Below are positions 1 to 8,845 of a DNA stretch of 64,000 bases, one piece after another. Numbering within the stretch: position 1 is the first letter of the stretch; each line of letters starts with the position of its first letter. The stretch spans positions 23,208-87,207 of the forward strand of contig CAJTJZ010000001.1 of assembly GCA_910576895.1 (NCBI GenBank), written 5' to 3'. The notes below the pieces were generated by a model that did no database searches, had not been told where the DNA came from, and worked only from the letters and a program-made list of their open reading frames with translations. A program made the position numbers and the translations under genes. Source of the stretch: an uncultured Lachnospiraceae bacterium (lineage in GTDB: Bacteria; Bacillota; Clostridia; Lachnospirales; Lachnospiraceae).

Positions 1-1478
1 GTTACTGCAGCAGGAAGATAAATTTCTTCCAAATCTTTATTTCCTTGAAATGCTGCAGCTCCTATCGTTCTTATGGATTCTGGTAAAGAAACAGAAGATA
101 AGGCACAAGAAGCAAATGCTTGTTCATCAATATGTTCTACTCCCTCTAAAATTTCTAAGTTAGTCATAGAAGTATTTTGATAAAATGCTCTTTTTCCTAT
201 CATAGAAATTGTTCCGGGAATTTCTATAGCCTGTAATGACTGACAAGCTGCAAAAGCACGACTTCCTAAATAAGAAACTTGTTCTCCCATTGTGACTGTT
301 TTTATTTTTCTGCAATTATAAAATGCATTTCTTTCAATCTTCTTCACAGAATTTGGAATTGTAATTTTCTTTAAAGAAAAACATTTTGCAAAAGAGGAAG
401 CTCCAAGTTTTGTTACTCCTTTCCCAATGACTGCTTTTTTTAATTTCTTGCAATTTAAAAAAGCACCTTCTTTAATAAGTTTAACAGAATCTGGAATTGT
501 AATTTCTGTCAATTTTTTATTGCCTTCAAAAGCACATTTTCCAATAATTTCTACATTATCCTCTATCTCAAAAGAACCTGTAGCAGCATTGCCATCTACT
601 ACGATTGTTCCATCTTTTGTATAAATTACTTGTTCTATTGCTTGATAGAATCGATTTTCTGCTTTTACTGCTACTTTTTTTAACTTTTCACAGCTTGAAA
701 AAACACCAGCACCAATTTTTTCTACACTTGATGGAAGTTCTACTTGTTTTAATGAAACACATTTTGAGAATGCTGCTTGTTTTATTTCTGTTAATCCCTC
801 TGGTAAGACTGCTTGTTCTAAGCCACTCTCCTGAAATGCCCATTTTCCAATAACTTCAATTCCTTCCTGCCATATGACCTTTTCTAATTTTTTACATTTC
901 CAAAAAGCAGCTCTGCCAATAAATTCTACTGAAGCAGGAATGGTAATCTCTGTTAGTCCTGTATGATAAAATGCTTCTCCACCAATTGCTGTTACTTTTG
1001 ATGGAATTGTAATTTCTTTTAATGTTTTTGTTTTTGCAAAGGAATTATCGCCAATTTTTGTAATTGTATCTGGCAATATAATTTTCTTTGCATTTCCCCA
1101 ATAATATTGATAATTACTAGATTTTCCTGCTAATGTTGCTTTTCCACTACTGCCAGTTGCTGTTATATTATAATATCCTTCTCGATACTTAATTCTTGCT
1201 GGAACTTCAAGTTTCTTTGGACTATCATTAGATTTCTTTTCATCTTTATCATTAAATGTATTTTTATTTAATCCATAAACAGATACTGTACCATCTTTTT
1301 TTGCTCTTGCTTTTGTCAATATAATATAAGTAAATGTGCCATCTGTTACTGTATCTCCTTTTTTTGCTTCTGTTGCCTGTATAGAAATGGAAGGCAGCCA
1401 AAAACAGATTGCTGCCAAAAGGCATAGAAAATAACAATGATACAGATTCTTTTTGTCTTTTTTTCTAAAACCAAACAT
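1..1478 (-). CDS. Secreted BspA-family leucine-rich-repeat protein, 3' end beyond window
   Basis: I translated this frame directly; it is open from the ATG at 1478 to the window edge, so the C-terminus is missing. The start has an AGGAG about 10 nt upstream. Residues 1-38 are a basic N-terminus, a hydrophobic segment and a probable signal-peptidase site near IQATEA. After a short non-repeat region, cysteine-containing BspA/Treponema-type LRRs (pattern ITIPxSVxxIGxxAFxxC) repeat about every 23 residues through the visible part. Such proteins are usually surface-exposed or secreted and bind host or polymer ligands; the ligand here is unknown. It sits downstream of fba but is separated from it by a terminator, and a copy of an intergenic palindrome (1521-1549) lies just upstream of its start. 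A second, unsecreted LRR protein is at 18.3-19.5 kb. Confidence 0.85.
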   Translation of the reverse strand, partial: MFGFRKKDKKNLYHCYFLCLLAAICFWLPSISIQATEAKKGDTVTDGTFTYIILTKARAKKDGTVSVYGLNKNTFNDKDEKKSNDSPKKLEVPARIKYREGYYNITATGSSGKATLAGKSSNYQYYWGNAKKIILPDTITKIGDNSFAKTKTLKEITIPSKVTAIGGEAFYHTGLTEITIPASVEFIGRAAFWKCKKLEKVIWQEGIEVIGKWAFQESGLEQAVLPEGLTEIKQAAFSKCVSLKQVELPSSVEKIGAGVFSSCEKLKKVAVKAENRFYQAIEQVIYTKDGTIVVDGNAATGSFEIEDNVEIIGKCAFEGNKKLTEITIPDSVKLIKEGAFLNCKKLKKAVIGKGVTKLGASSFAKCFSLKKITIPNSVKKIERNAFYNCRKIKTVTMGEQVSYLGSRAFAACQSLQAIEIPGTISMIGKRAFYQNTSMTNLEILEGVEHIDEQAFASCALSSVSLPESIRTIGAAAFQGNKDLEEIYLPAAV

Positions 1479-1520
1479 CCGCCATCAGCTCCTCTTCTCT
1501 ATAAAACTACTGATATTAAC

Positions 1521-1549
1521 GAACGAAAAAAGAAAAAATTTTTCGCTCA
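1521..1549 (-). repeat. Solitary copy of hairpin module A
   Basis: The left arm GAACGAAAAA and right arm TTTTTCGCTC pair at 9 of 10 positions. Sequence and layout match the first hairpin of the larger repeats at 15853-16018 and 20127-20266. It lies in the leader region of the LRR gene starting at 1478. Confidence 0.55.
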
Positions 1550-1604
1550 TAAATATATATGTTGTTTTTTTACTTACTTAGTTCCCATTGTTCTATTATT
1601 TACT

Positions 1605-1653
1605 TTAAAAAGTCAAAGAGGGATTTCGCTATGATAACCCACAGTGAAATCCC
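1605..1653 (-). terminator. Rho-independent terminator after fba
   Basis: Read on the minus strand, GGGATTTC and GAAATCCC pair across an 18-nt loop and are followed by a T-rich stretch containing TTTTT. It lies 45 nt past the fba stop. Confidence 0.55.
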
Positions 1654-1697
1654 CACTTATCCGCTTTTTTAAATAAATTCAAGGAAATAGATGATTT

Positions 1698-2564
1698 TTA
1701 TGCTTTTCCCACAGAACCAAATAATTCCATCTTTTCTTTTACTGTTGCTTTAATTGCTTCAAAGCCCGGAGCTAAAAGCTTTCTTGGATCAAATCCCTTG
1801 CCCTGTAAATCCTTGCCTTCCTCAATATATTTACGAGTAGCTTCTGCAAAGGAAAGCTGACATTCTGTATTTACATTAATCTTTGCAACACCAAGAGAAA
1901 TTGCCTTTTTAATCATATCTGCTGGAATCCCTGTACCACCATGAAGCACAAGTGGCATATCTCCTGTCTGTGCTTGAACAGCATCTAATGTTTCAAAACT
2001 AAGTCCCGGCCAATTTTCTGGATATTTTCCATGAATATTACCAATCCCTGCTGCTAACATTGTAACACCAAGATCTGCAATTCTCTTACATTCTGCTGGA
2101 TCTGCACACTCACCATTTCCAACAACGCCATCTTCTTCTCCACCAATTGCACCTACTTCTGCTTCAATTGAAATTCCAAGTACATTACAAGCATTCACAA
2201 GTTCTGTTGTCTTTGCCACATTCTCATCAATTGGATAATGAGAACCATCAAACATAACAGAAGAAAAACCTGCATTAATACATTTTTTTGCTCCCTCAAA
2301 AGAACCATGATCTAAATGAAGTGCAACAGGAACGGTAATATTTTGTTCCTCAATCAATCCCTTTACCATACCAACAACTGTTTTATAACCACCCATATAC
2401 TTTCCTGCACCTTCTGATACACCAAGAATGACTGGTGAATTTAATTCCTGTGCTGTCAGTAAAATTGCCTTTGTCCACTCAAGATTATTAATATTAAATT
2501 GTCCAACGGCATACTTTCCTGCCTTTGCTTTTGTAAGCATTTCTTTTGCTGATACTAAGCCCAT
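1698..2564 (-). CDS. fba: Class II fructose-bisphosphate aldolase
   Basis: Zn-dependent cleavage of fructose-1,6-bisphosphate to DHAP and glyceraldehyde-3-phosphate in glycolysis, and the reverse reaction in gluconeogenesis; cytosolic. The 288-residue length is normal for class II enzymes. Visible motifs are the zinc/active-site segment ALHLDHGS (about residues 81-88), GSHYPIDEN, the second metal-ligand region GNIHGKYPEN, and the phosphate-binding LHGGTGIP. The start at 2564 is chosen because TAGGAGG lies 8 nt upstream; an upstream in-frame ATG at 2594 has no ribosome-binding site. It appears monocistronic, with its own terminator. Tagatose- or ketose-bisphosphate aldolases belong to the same family, but the sequence is typical of clostridial fba. 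Confidence 0.93.
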   Translation of the reverse strand: MGLVSAKEMLTKAKAGKYAVGQFNINNLEWTKAILLTAQELNSPVILGVSEGAGKYMGGYKTVVGMVKGLIEEQNITVPVALHLDHGSFEGAKKCINAGFSSVMFDGSHYPIDENVAKTTELVNACNVLGISIEAEVGAIGGEEDGVVGNGECADPAECKRIADLGVTMLAAGIGNIHGKYPENWPGLSFETLDAVQAQTGDMPLVLHGGTGIPADMIKKAISLGVAKINVNTECQLSFAEATRKYIEEGKDLQGKGFDPRKLLAPGFEAIKATVKEKMELFGSVGKA

Positions 2565-2689
2565 GATAATACCTCCTAATTTTTTAATTTTCATATTTTA
2601 TTTTAACATAAAAACTGACAAAATGGAACAGTTTTTTATGTTACATTCTTAAAAATCATAATTATTCTATTTATATTACTTATAAATTA

Positions 2690-3526
2690 TCATTTACAAG
2701 AAAGATCCGCTTCTATTTTCTTTACTGCCTCATCAAGCCAATCTCCTTGAAAATCTTCCACTGCTTCATGATCCAGTGTCCATGCAAGTGCTGGATCAAT
2801 TGGTATTTTTGCAAGAACAGGAAGTCCAAACTTTTCGGCTACAAGATCTACATGACTTTCTCCAAAGACTTGAATTTTTTCTCCACAATTTCCACATTGA
2901 ACATAACTATAATTTTCTATCAATCCAAGTACAGGAACTTCCATAGCATTTGCCATATTGACTGCTTTTGATACAATCATAGATACTAATTCCTGTGGTG
3001 ATGTCACAATAACAATCCCATCAATTGGAAGCGACTGAAATACAGTTAAAGGCACATCCCCTGTTCCCGGAGGCATATCAATAAACATATAATCCACATC
3101 CTGCCACAATACCTCTGACCAAAACTGTTTCACTGCTCCTGCGATAATTGGACCTCTCCAAATAACAGGAGTATCCTCTGTATCCAGTAATAAATTTGAC
3201 GACATAATTTTTATTCCTGTACTAGAAACTGCTGGAATAATACCATCCTGATTTGCATCTACTTTTCCATGAATCCCAAATGTTTTTGGAATGGATGGCC
3301 CTGTAACATCGGCATCTAAAATAGCTGTTTGATAACCCTTACGATTTAATAAAACACTTAATAAGGAAGTTACCATAGACTTTCCAACGCCGCCTTTACC
3401 ACTAACAATACCAATCATTTTTTTTACATTTGTAAACTTATTTGCCGGAACAGAAAAATCTTCCTTTGACGGCTTTCTTTCATCACAATCTGTAGAACAA
3501 GTATTACAATTTCCTGAACAACTCAT
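2690..3526 (-). CDS. mrp: Mrp/NBP35-family P-loop ATPase, Fe-S cluster carrier
   Basis: A soluble ATPase of the Mrp/ApbC/NBP35 family that carries and transfers Fe-S clusters. It has 278 residues. The N-terminus is cysteine-rich (SCSGNCNTCSTDC). A deviant Walker A, VSGKGGVGKS, lies at about residues 41-50, followed by DMPPGTGDVPL, and a CxxC pair (QCGNCGEK) in the C-terminal third is the expected dimer-bridging cluster site. I prefer the ATG at 3526 because AGAGG is about 6 nt upstream; the ATG at 3532 abuts that SD. The gene stands between fba and a surface-polymer transferase with no obvious functional link. Abundant Fe-S proteins such as PFOR fit an anaerobe needing this carrier. Confidence 0.9.
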   Translation of the reverse strand: MSCSGNCNTCSTDCDERKPSKEDFSVPANKFTNVKKMIGIVSGKGGVGKSMVTSLLSVLLNRKGYQTAILDADVTGPSIPKTFGIHGKVDANQDGIIPAVSSTGIKIMSSNLLLDTEDTPVIWRGPIIAGAVKQFWSEVLWQDVDYMFIDMPPGTGDVPLTVFQSLPIDGIVIVTSPQELVSMIVSKAVNMANAMEVPVLGLIENYSYVQCGNCGEKIQVFGESHVDLVAEKFGLPVLAKIPIDPALAWTLDHEAVEDFQGDWLDEAVKKIEADLSCK

Positions 3527-3556
3527 ATTCATCCTCTTTTCTATTTATTTAATTTT

Positions 3557-6094
3557 TTATTCTAGTCCAAAAACTTCCTTTACGCAGTTTTCGGAAGCAT
3601 GTCCATCTTCCCAAGAACAAAACCGTTCATAAAATTCATCATATCGTTTCTCATATTTCTTTTTAATTGCTTCAATATTTTGAATTGCCTGAATAACTTC
3701 TTCTGTTGTAAATAATAATGGCCCGGGTACTTCCGTAAACATATCAATATAAAATCCACGCAAAACATCACGATACTTATCTAAATCATAAGTAAAAAAC
3801 AACATTGGCCGCCGCAAATTTGCATAATCAAAAAATACGGAAGAATAATCAGTAATACAAATATCAGAAATTAAATATAATTCGGAAATATCATCATATT
3901 TACTAAAATTCATTGCAAAATCCTCTACCCCTGTAACATCAATAGAATCTGCAATATAATAATGTGTTCTTAAAAGAATAACATATTCCTTTCCAAGTGC
4001 TGCCTTCATTTTTGGTAAATCCAGCTTTAATGTAAATTTATATTGACCACTACCATAAAATTCATCATCTCGCCATGTTGGAGCATAAAGAATTGTTTTT
4101 TTGCCCTCTGGAATCCCTAATTTTCTACGAAGATTTTCTGCAATCTCCTCTCTATTTTCTGCGTGCATAATATCATTTCTTGGATAGCCATATTCCAACA
4201 TTTTATTTGGATACATAAAACAACGGCGAAATGTTTCACTGGAAAATTGATTTGCTGCTATCAAGTAATCCCATTTCTTATCTTGGCGATAAAACTGCTC
4301 TTTATAAAGTGGCGAAGCTGCTGTCACCTCCTCTTGATCAAATACAAGCTTTTTTAGTGGTGTGCCATGCCATGTCTCTAAAAAAGTTGTTTTCTTTCTT
4401 TTAATATACCAACTTGGCTGCCTTGTATTCAAGACAAAATAACTTGCTCTTGCCATATAATAAGAATATAAAATACCATACCGCTTAATTTCTTTATGTT
4501 TATATGGGATTTTTGTCCCTTCCTTATCAATTACCCAAACAAGTTTATAATTCTTACCATAATTTTTTGCAAGATATTCATAAATATATTTTGGGCTATC
4601 CGAATAATTTTTTCCAAAAAAGCTTTCAAATAAAACTACATTTTCTTTTACTTTCATTTTTACAAATACATGAATATATAAAAATTTCGCAAAATTCTTT
4701 CGATTTGATGTAATACTTTTAAATTTTTTCCATGCAAGCCGGCGTTTTACTGTTGCTACCGCCCCTTTTACATTTCCATTTCTAACATGATGTAAAAATT
4801 TCTTTTTATATCCCTTTTGTGCCTTTAGTACATCTGGATTCATTTTATTTACAAGTTCTCTCATTGCCTGAAAGCGTTCTGTTCGATAAGAATCATCTTT
4901 ACTTCGTTTCATTCTACGAGCAAAATCACCAGTAAAATAATAAATCATCTTTCTATCAAGAATTTTTCTAAGTGTGCTATCCATTGGTACAAGACCTGTT
5001 GCTTCTTCATAAGCTTCCAAATGTTCTTCAAATCTTGTTGGCATTTTTATTTGAGAAATCGAAGGCTGATGAATTGGATCATTATGTTTTCTTTTTACAT
5101 AAAAAGCCTTTAAATCTCGATCAAAACGTTTCCCATAATAAAGTGCCTGTACCACAAAAGTCAAATCAGCATATAATAAGAATTTTTCATCAAAGCGAAT
5201 CTTAAATTTCTCCAATAATTCCCTTCGGAATAAAATATTTAATACAGAAACATTTTTTGTTTCTTTTTTTGATGTTAAGAGATAACTTTCCGCAGCCGAA
5301 CGCTTTCTTGCTATCATATGGGAAGCTTTGCGTAATCTTACTAGTTCTAGTGGAATTTCATTAGATACCATTCCATTTGATTCTGCAGCAAAACTACCTT
5401 TTTGATTTTCCTGCTGCAACTGCTTTTCATATTGTGCTTCCAGCCATGCAAGACGTTCCTCAAAATCTGTTTTAAATAGTTTTTCTACTTCCTGTTTTTC
5501 TAATAATTCCTCCTCGGTAAGCCCTTCTTCTATTTGTTCTCCTTCTTGATCACCATTAGAAAAATCTTCCTTTTCCTCATCATTTGGCGTTTCCTCTGTC
5601 TGTTCATCCGAAGCTTGTTGCGTAGAATCATTTCCTTCTGCTGCTCCTTCTTCTGGCATACTCATATCACCATCTTCATTATTTTCCATATAAGACGGAA
5701 CAAATGTATGAATAAAAAGCTCCCGTTTAAACCAAGTCCCCACTTTTTTTCCATAGGCAATATCTAAATTTTTTTCTTCTGCAAGTACCGCCAATTTTTC
5801 CAATACATCTTCATATAAGTAGTCATCACTATCTAGAAAATAAATATATGTTCCTTTTGCATGTTCTAATCCTAGATTTCTCGCTGCTGCCACCCCTGTT
5901 TTTTCCCCAGTTGTATATACTTTTATTGTTAGTTCCTTTTGATAGCCAGCTAACAAATCGTCAATTGGCTCTGCCGCATGATCGCGTACAAGAAGCACTT
6001 CCATATCTCGATATGGCTGTTCCTTTAAACTATCTAAACAATCCGTTAAATAGGGAATGCCTTCATGAAATGGAATTATGACACTAATGTTCAT
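3557..6094 (-). CDS. Bifunctional GT2 glycosyltransferase / CDP-glycerol glycerophosphotransferase (TagF-like)
   Basis: A two-domain enzyme for teichoic-acid-like or other surface polymers, probably at the inner face of the membrane. Residues 1-125 are a GT-A family 2 domain (ISVIIPFHEG, the metal site YFLDSDDYLYED). Residues 136-205 are a strongly acidic low-complexity insert with no Lys/Arg stretch. About 480-845 is a TagF-type polyglycerol-phosphate transferase (ETWHGTPLKK, YAPTWRDDEF, DYSSVFFDYANLRRP). At 845 residues it matches other clostridial GT2-TagF fusions. The start is uncertain: ATGs exist at 6124, 6106 and 6094. The predicted transcription start (about 6129) makes 6124 nearly leaderless, and AGAAAGG lies between 6124 and 6106, so 6106 or 6094 is likelier. 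It is divergent from rpoD. Confidence 0.85.
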   Translation of the reverse strand: MNISVIIPFHEGIPYLTDCLDSLKEQPYRDMEVLLVRDHAAEPIDDLLAGYQKELTIKVYTTGEKTGVAAARNLGLEHAKGTYIYFLDSDDYLYEDVLEKLAVLAEEKNLDIAYGKKVGTWFKRELFIHTFVPSYMENNEDGDMSMPEEGAAEGNDSTQQASDEQTEETPNDEEKEDFSNGDQEGEQIEEGLTEEELLEKQEVEKLFKTDFEERLAWLEAQYEKQLQQENQKGSFAAESNGMVSNEIPLELVRLRKASHMIARKRSAAESYLLTSKKETKNVSVLNILFRRELLEKFKIRFDEKFLLYADLTFVVQALYYGKRFDRDLKAFYVKRKHNDPIHQPSISQIKMPTRFEEHLEAYEEATGLVPMDSTLRKILDRKMIYYFTGDFARRMKRSKDDSYRTERFQAMRELVNKMNPDVLKAQKGYKKKFLHHVRNGNVKGAVATVKRRLAWKKFKSITSNRKNFAKFLYIHVFVKMKVKENVVLFESFFGKNYSDSPKYIYEYLAKNYGKNYKLVWVIDKEGTKIPYKHKEIKRYGILYSYYMARASYFVLNTRQPSWYIKRKKTTFLETWHGTPLKKLVFDQEEVTAASPLYKEQFYRQDKKWDYLIAANQFSSETFRRCFMYPNKMLEYGYPRNDIMHAENREEIAENLRRKLGIPEGKKTILYAPTWRDDEFYGSGQYKFTLKLDLPKMKAALGKEYVILLRTHYYIADSIDVTGVEDFAMNFSKYDDISELYLISDICITDYSSVFFDYANLRRPMLFFTYDLDKYRDVLRGFYIDMFTEVPGPLLFTTEEVIQAIQNIEAIKKKYEKRYDEFYERFCSWEDGHASENCVKEVFGLE

Positions 6095-6135
6095 GTTTTT
6101 AACCATACCTTTCTGATGTTTCATTAATAAATCGC

Positions 6136-6164
6136 ATTATAGCATTATTGCTTTTACAAGTCAA
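6136..6164 (-). promoter_or_regulatory. Sigma-A promoter for the GT2-TagF gene
   Basis: Minus strand TTGACT, 17-bp spacer, TATAAT: 11 of 12 consensus bases with ideal spacing. Predicted transcription starts near 6129. Confidence 0.65.
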
Positions 6165-6247
6165 CGAACTAGCTTTTAAAATATACTCATATGCCACAAT
6201 TTTGCCTAGTAAAGGCTGTCTTTTTGAAAAAAAATCTTTCTCTACCC

Positions 6248-6276
6248 TTGAATTTTACAAATAAATTTGATATATT
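6248..6276 (+). promoter_or_regulatory. Sigma-A promoter for rpoD
   Basis: TTGAAT, 17-bp spacer, TATATT. It would give a leader of about 175 nt before rpoD. The 335-bp gap between the divergent genes holds this promoter and the opposite one at 6136-6164; I see no gene in it. Confidence 0.55.
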
Positions 6277-6459
6277 TAAACTTGGCGTGTTTTCCTTATT
6301 TTTTTCTTTAGGAAAACTCTGTTTTTCAATTCTATTGTGTACCTAAAGGAACTTCCTTATGTGGAATATTCAGCGGATTATTTCCGTATCTTTTTCTTTG
6401 TCCTATTTTATGGGCACAATGACACTTTTTAATATGTTACAAACAGTGGAGGCATACAA

Positions 6460-7581
6460 ATGAGCGAATCAACCATCAATTCTGAGGAAATGCTGAAACA
6501 TCTTCGCCAGCTTGTCGAGATTGCACAAAAAAACAGCAGCATGATCGAATTAAGTCAAATCCATGAATACTTTAAAGAATTTCACTTAGACGCTGCAAGG
6601 CTTGGAAAAATCAGAGAGTATATTGAAAACCAGAATATTGTTGTCATTGACCCAACTACGGTAGATGATGAACCAGATGATGATGCCCTTCTGGAAATTG
6701 ACCGGGAAGAAGAAGCCTCTTATACTGATGATTTAAAAGCGGCTGATCTTGCAATTTCCGATGATCCAGTAAAGCTTTATCTAAAAGAAATTGGTACTTA
6801 TCCACTTCTTTCTACCGAAGAAGAAGTCACTCTTGCAAAACGTATCAAAAATGGTGATGAAGAGGCAAAAAAGAATCTTGCAGAATCAAATCTACGTCTT
6901 GTTGTTAGTATTGCAAAGCGTTATGTTGGCAGAGGTTTATCTTTTCTTGACTTAATTCAAGAAGGAAATCTTGGCCTAATTAAAGCTGTTGATAAATTTG
7001 ACTTTGAAAAGGGATTTAAGTTTAGTACCTATGCTACTTGGTGGATTCGACAAGCTATTACAAGATCAATTGCTGATCAATCGAGAACTATTCGTATTCC
7101 AGTACATATGTCTGAAGTAATCAATCGTACTTATCGTGTTTCTCGTAGCTTAACACAAGAACTTGGACGAGAACCAACGGAACAAGAACTTGCAAATGAG
7201 CTTGGATTCCCTATTGAAAAAGTACGTGAGATCTTAAAGGTTTCTGCCGATCCGATTTCTTTGGACACGCCTATTGGAGAGGAAGATGACAGCCATTTAG
7301 GCGATTTTATTAAAGATGAAACCATTATTGGTCCAGAAGAAGCTGCTGCTTATGCTGTACTTCGTGATCAAATTTCCCGACTATTAGATACCCTTACTGA
7401 TCGGGAACGCCGTGTTCTAATACTTCGCTTTGGACTAAAAGATGGTAAAACTCGAACTTTAGAAGAAGTTGGTAAAGAATTTAATGTTACAAGAGAACGT
7501 ATTCGTCAAATTGAAGCAAAGGCATTACGAAAATTGCGTCATCCAAGTCGTGCCAAACTTCTAAGAGGATATGATAATTAA
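6460..7581 (+). CDS. rpoD: RNA polymerase primary sigma factor SigA/RpoD
   Basis: Housekeeping sigma factor of 373 residues, the usual firmicute size. In order: a region 1.1-like N-terminus, an acidic linker (DEPDDDALLEIDREEEA), region 1.2 (DPVKLYLKEIGTYPLLS), region 2 with the core-binding and -10 recognition helices (GLIKAVDKFDFEKGFKFSTY, ATWWIRQAITR), region 3 (RTIRIPVHMSE) and region 4.2 with the -35 helix-turn-helix (TLEEVGKEFNVTRERIRQIE). GTGGAGG sits 8-9 nt upstream of the ATG. Consistent with its presence, near-consensus -35/-10 pairs with 17-bp spacing recur across the window. The cyclophilin lipoprotein gene follows 46 nt later on the same strand. Confidence 0.97.
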   Translation: MSESTINSEEMLKHLRQLVEIAQKNSSMIELSQIHEYFKEFHLDAARLGKIREYIENQNIVVIDPTTVDDEPDDDALLEIDREEEASYTDDLKAADLAISDDPVKLYLKEIGTYPLLSTEEEVTLAKRIKNGDEEAKKNLAESNLRLVVSIAKRYVGRGLSFLDLIQEGNLGLIKAVDKFDFEKGFKFSTYATWWIRQAITRSIADQSRTIRIPVHMSEVINRTYRVSRSLTQELGREPTEQELANELGFPIEKVREILKVSADPISLDTPIGEEDDSHLGDFIKDETIIGPEEAAAYAVLRDQISRLLDTLTDRERRVLILRFGLKDGKTRTLEEVGKEFNVTRERIRQIEAKALRKLRHPSRAKLLRGYDN

Positions 7582-7593
7582 AAACCCAATATG

Positions 7594-7630
7594 AAAGGAG
7601 ATGCTGTAAAATTACAGCGAATTTGAAATG
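7594..7630 (+). promoter_or_regulatory. Hairpin-bridged ribosome-binding site of ppi
   Basis: The only good SD (AAAGGAG, 7594-7600) ends 27 nt before the ATG at 7628, too far for normal initiation. A perfect hairpin GCTGTA-AAAT-TACAGC (7603-7618) fills the gap. If it folds, the effective spacing is 2+9 = 11 nt. Confidence 0.55.
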
Positions 7631-8293
7631 AAAAAGTTATTCACAATTTTAACTGCATTTATTCTTTGCTTTAGTGTATTTGTATTGACAAGCTGTGGAG
7701 ATAATTCTGGCAATGAATCAACATCAAAGGAAAACGATTCTAAAACAGATGCAAAAGATAATAAAAAATCGGATGAGGAAAGTGACGAATTACTTTCTGG
7801 TACACATCATATCGAAATTAAAGTAAAGAAGTATGGAACTATCAGCGTAGAACTTGATGCAGATACTGCTCCCATTACTGTTACAAACTTTATAAAACTA
7901 GCAAACGATAAATTTTATGATGGACTAACCTTCCATCGTATCATCTCTGGTTTTATGATTCAAGGCGGTGATCCGCTTGGCAATGGTACTGGTGGTTCTA
8001 AGCAAACTATTAAAGGAGAGTTTTCCGCCAATGGTGTTGAAAATGAGATTACTCATACAAGAGGAACAATCTCTATGGCACGTTCTAATGATCCTGATAG
8101 TGCAAGTTCTCAATTCTTTATTATGCATGAAGACGCTGATTATCTGGATGGAAATTATGCAGGCTTTGGTCATGTAACTGACGGCATGGATATTGTAGAT
8201 AAAATCTGTGAGGATACTCCTGTAAAAGATGATAATGGTACAGTAGATCCAAAAAATCAACCAAAAATCACTTCCATTACAGTAGTTGATTAA
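7628..8293 (+). CDS. Cyclophilin-type peptidyl-prolyl cis-trans isomerase, lipoprotein
   Basis: Extracytoplasmic folding factor catalysing prolyl isomerisation. The 221-residue protein begins with a lipoprotein signal peptide ending in a lipobox (VLTSC), so it should be anchored to the outer face of the membrane. A Ser/Asn/Lys-rich linker (about residues 25-58) is followed by a cyclophilin domain with HHIEIKVKKYG, FHRIISGFMIQGGDP, TRGTISMARSNDPDSASSQFFI and YLDGNYAGFGHV, which includes the conserved Arg, the Gln-Gly-Gly segment and the Ser-Gln-Phe-Phe core. It lies downstream of rpoD and ends in a strong terminator. Initiation appears to depend on the unusual SD-hairpin-AUG arrangement recorded separately. 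Confidence 0.93.
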   Translation: MKKLFTILTAFILCFSVFVLTSCGDNSGNESTSKENDSKTDAKDNKKSDEESDELLSGTHHIEIKVKKYGTISVELDADTAPITVTNFIKLANDKFYDGLTFHRIISGFMIQGGDPLGNGTGGSKQTIKGEFSANGVENEITHTRGTISMARSNDPDSASSQFFIMHEDADYLDGNYAGFGHVTDGMDIVDKICEDTPVKDDNGTVDPKNQPKITSITVVD

Positions 8294-8328
8294 TTGTATA
8301 TATAGAAATATATTATTTCCTATCTTTA

Positions 8329-8361
8329 GCTGCTGCATTTATTATTTGCAGCAGCCTTTTT
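8329..8361 (+). terminator. Terminator between ppi and marR
   Basis: GCTGCTGCA pairs perfectly with TGCAGCAGC across a 9-nt loop and is followed by CTTTTT on the plus strand. It ends ppi transcription. The stem overlaps the stop of the convergent marR gene, so it may act in both directions. Confidence 0.8.
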
Positions 8362-8842
8362 CACTACCAAAATTAGAAGGCAAAGTATCCTTGCAAAGAC
8401 TTTGCTTTAATTTTTTTGCCAAGCAAAGAAATTCTTCTGTTTCTTCTTTTGTAAAACAAGAAGTAATCTCTTTATCCATAGTATCAATGCTATCTCTTGT
8501 CTTTTTATTAATCTCTTTTCCAAGTTCTGTCAACACTAACTTTTTTAAACGTGCATCATAAGAAACCGATTCTCTTATAATATAACCTTTTTTCTCCATC
8601 AATTTTAAAATTCCTGTCACCGTAGAACGTCCAATGGAAAATTGAGTTTCAATATCTTTCTGAAAAATTTCTTTTTCTAAATTGTCATATAAATATCCAA
8701 TAATCCAGCCATGCATCACGGTTAATTTATCCACACCATTTTGAGCAGCATATGCAAACATCTTTCGTGTAATGAGATTATCAAGAGAACGAATAGCAAA
8801 ACCAATCGTTTCTTTATGCTTCATTTTATTTGTCACTTCCAT
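8342..8842 (-). CDS. MarR-family transcriptional regulator
   Basis: A winged-helix DNA-binding regulator of 166 residues. The helix-turn-helix and wing are visible in FQKDIETQFSIGRSTVTGILKLMEKKGYIIRESVS... with the family signature DARLKKLVLTELGKE. The C-terminus carries vicinal cysteines (KGCCK); this is seen, but its meaning is unknown. The start is uncertain: the ATG at 8842 has no SD, whereas the in-frame ATG at 8824 follows GGAAGTGA at about 8 nt. A promoter (8875-8903) and a 29-bp dyad (8846-8874) immediately upstream suggest autorepression. asnB, next upstream on the same strand, could be a target, but nothing in the sequence proves that. Confidence 0.88.
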   Translation of the reverse strand: MEVTNKMKHKETIGFAIRSLDNLITRKMFAYAAQNGVDKLTVMHGWIIGYLYDNLEKEIFQKDIETQFSIGRSTVTGILKLMEKKGYIIRESVSYDARLKKLVLTELGKEINKKTRDSIDTMDKEITSCFTKEETEEFLCLAKKLKQSLCKDTLPSNFGSEKGCCK

Positions 8843-8845
8843 TCT

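Noticed and set aside
6095..6124. Earliest ATG (6124) of the GT2-TagF gene as start
   Set aside because: It lies about 5 nt from the predicted transcription start and has no SD; the GT2 fold starts at the 6094 ATG.
7591..7626. 11-codon upstream ORF before ppi (ATG within the SD region to TGA)
   Set aside because: It has no SD of its own and its codons are the hairpin itself; more likely incidental, although it could be tested as a leader peptide.
7925..8338. 137-codon minus-strand ORF opposite the cyclophilin gene
   Set aside because: Antisense to a well-conserved domain, no SD, and it starts in the terminator stem.
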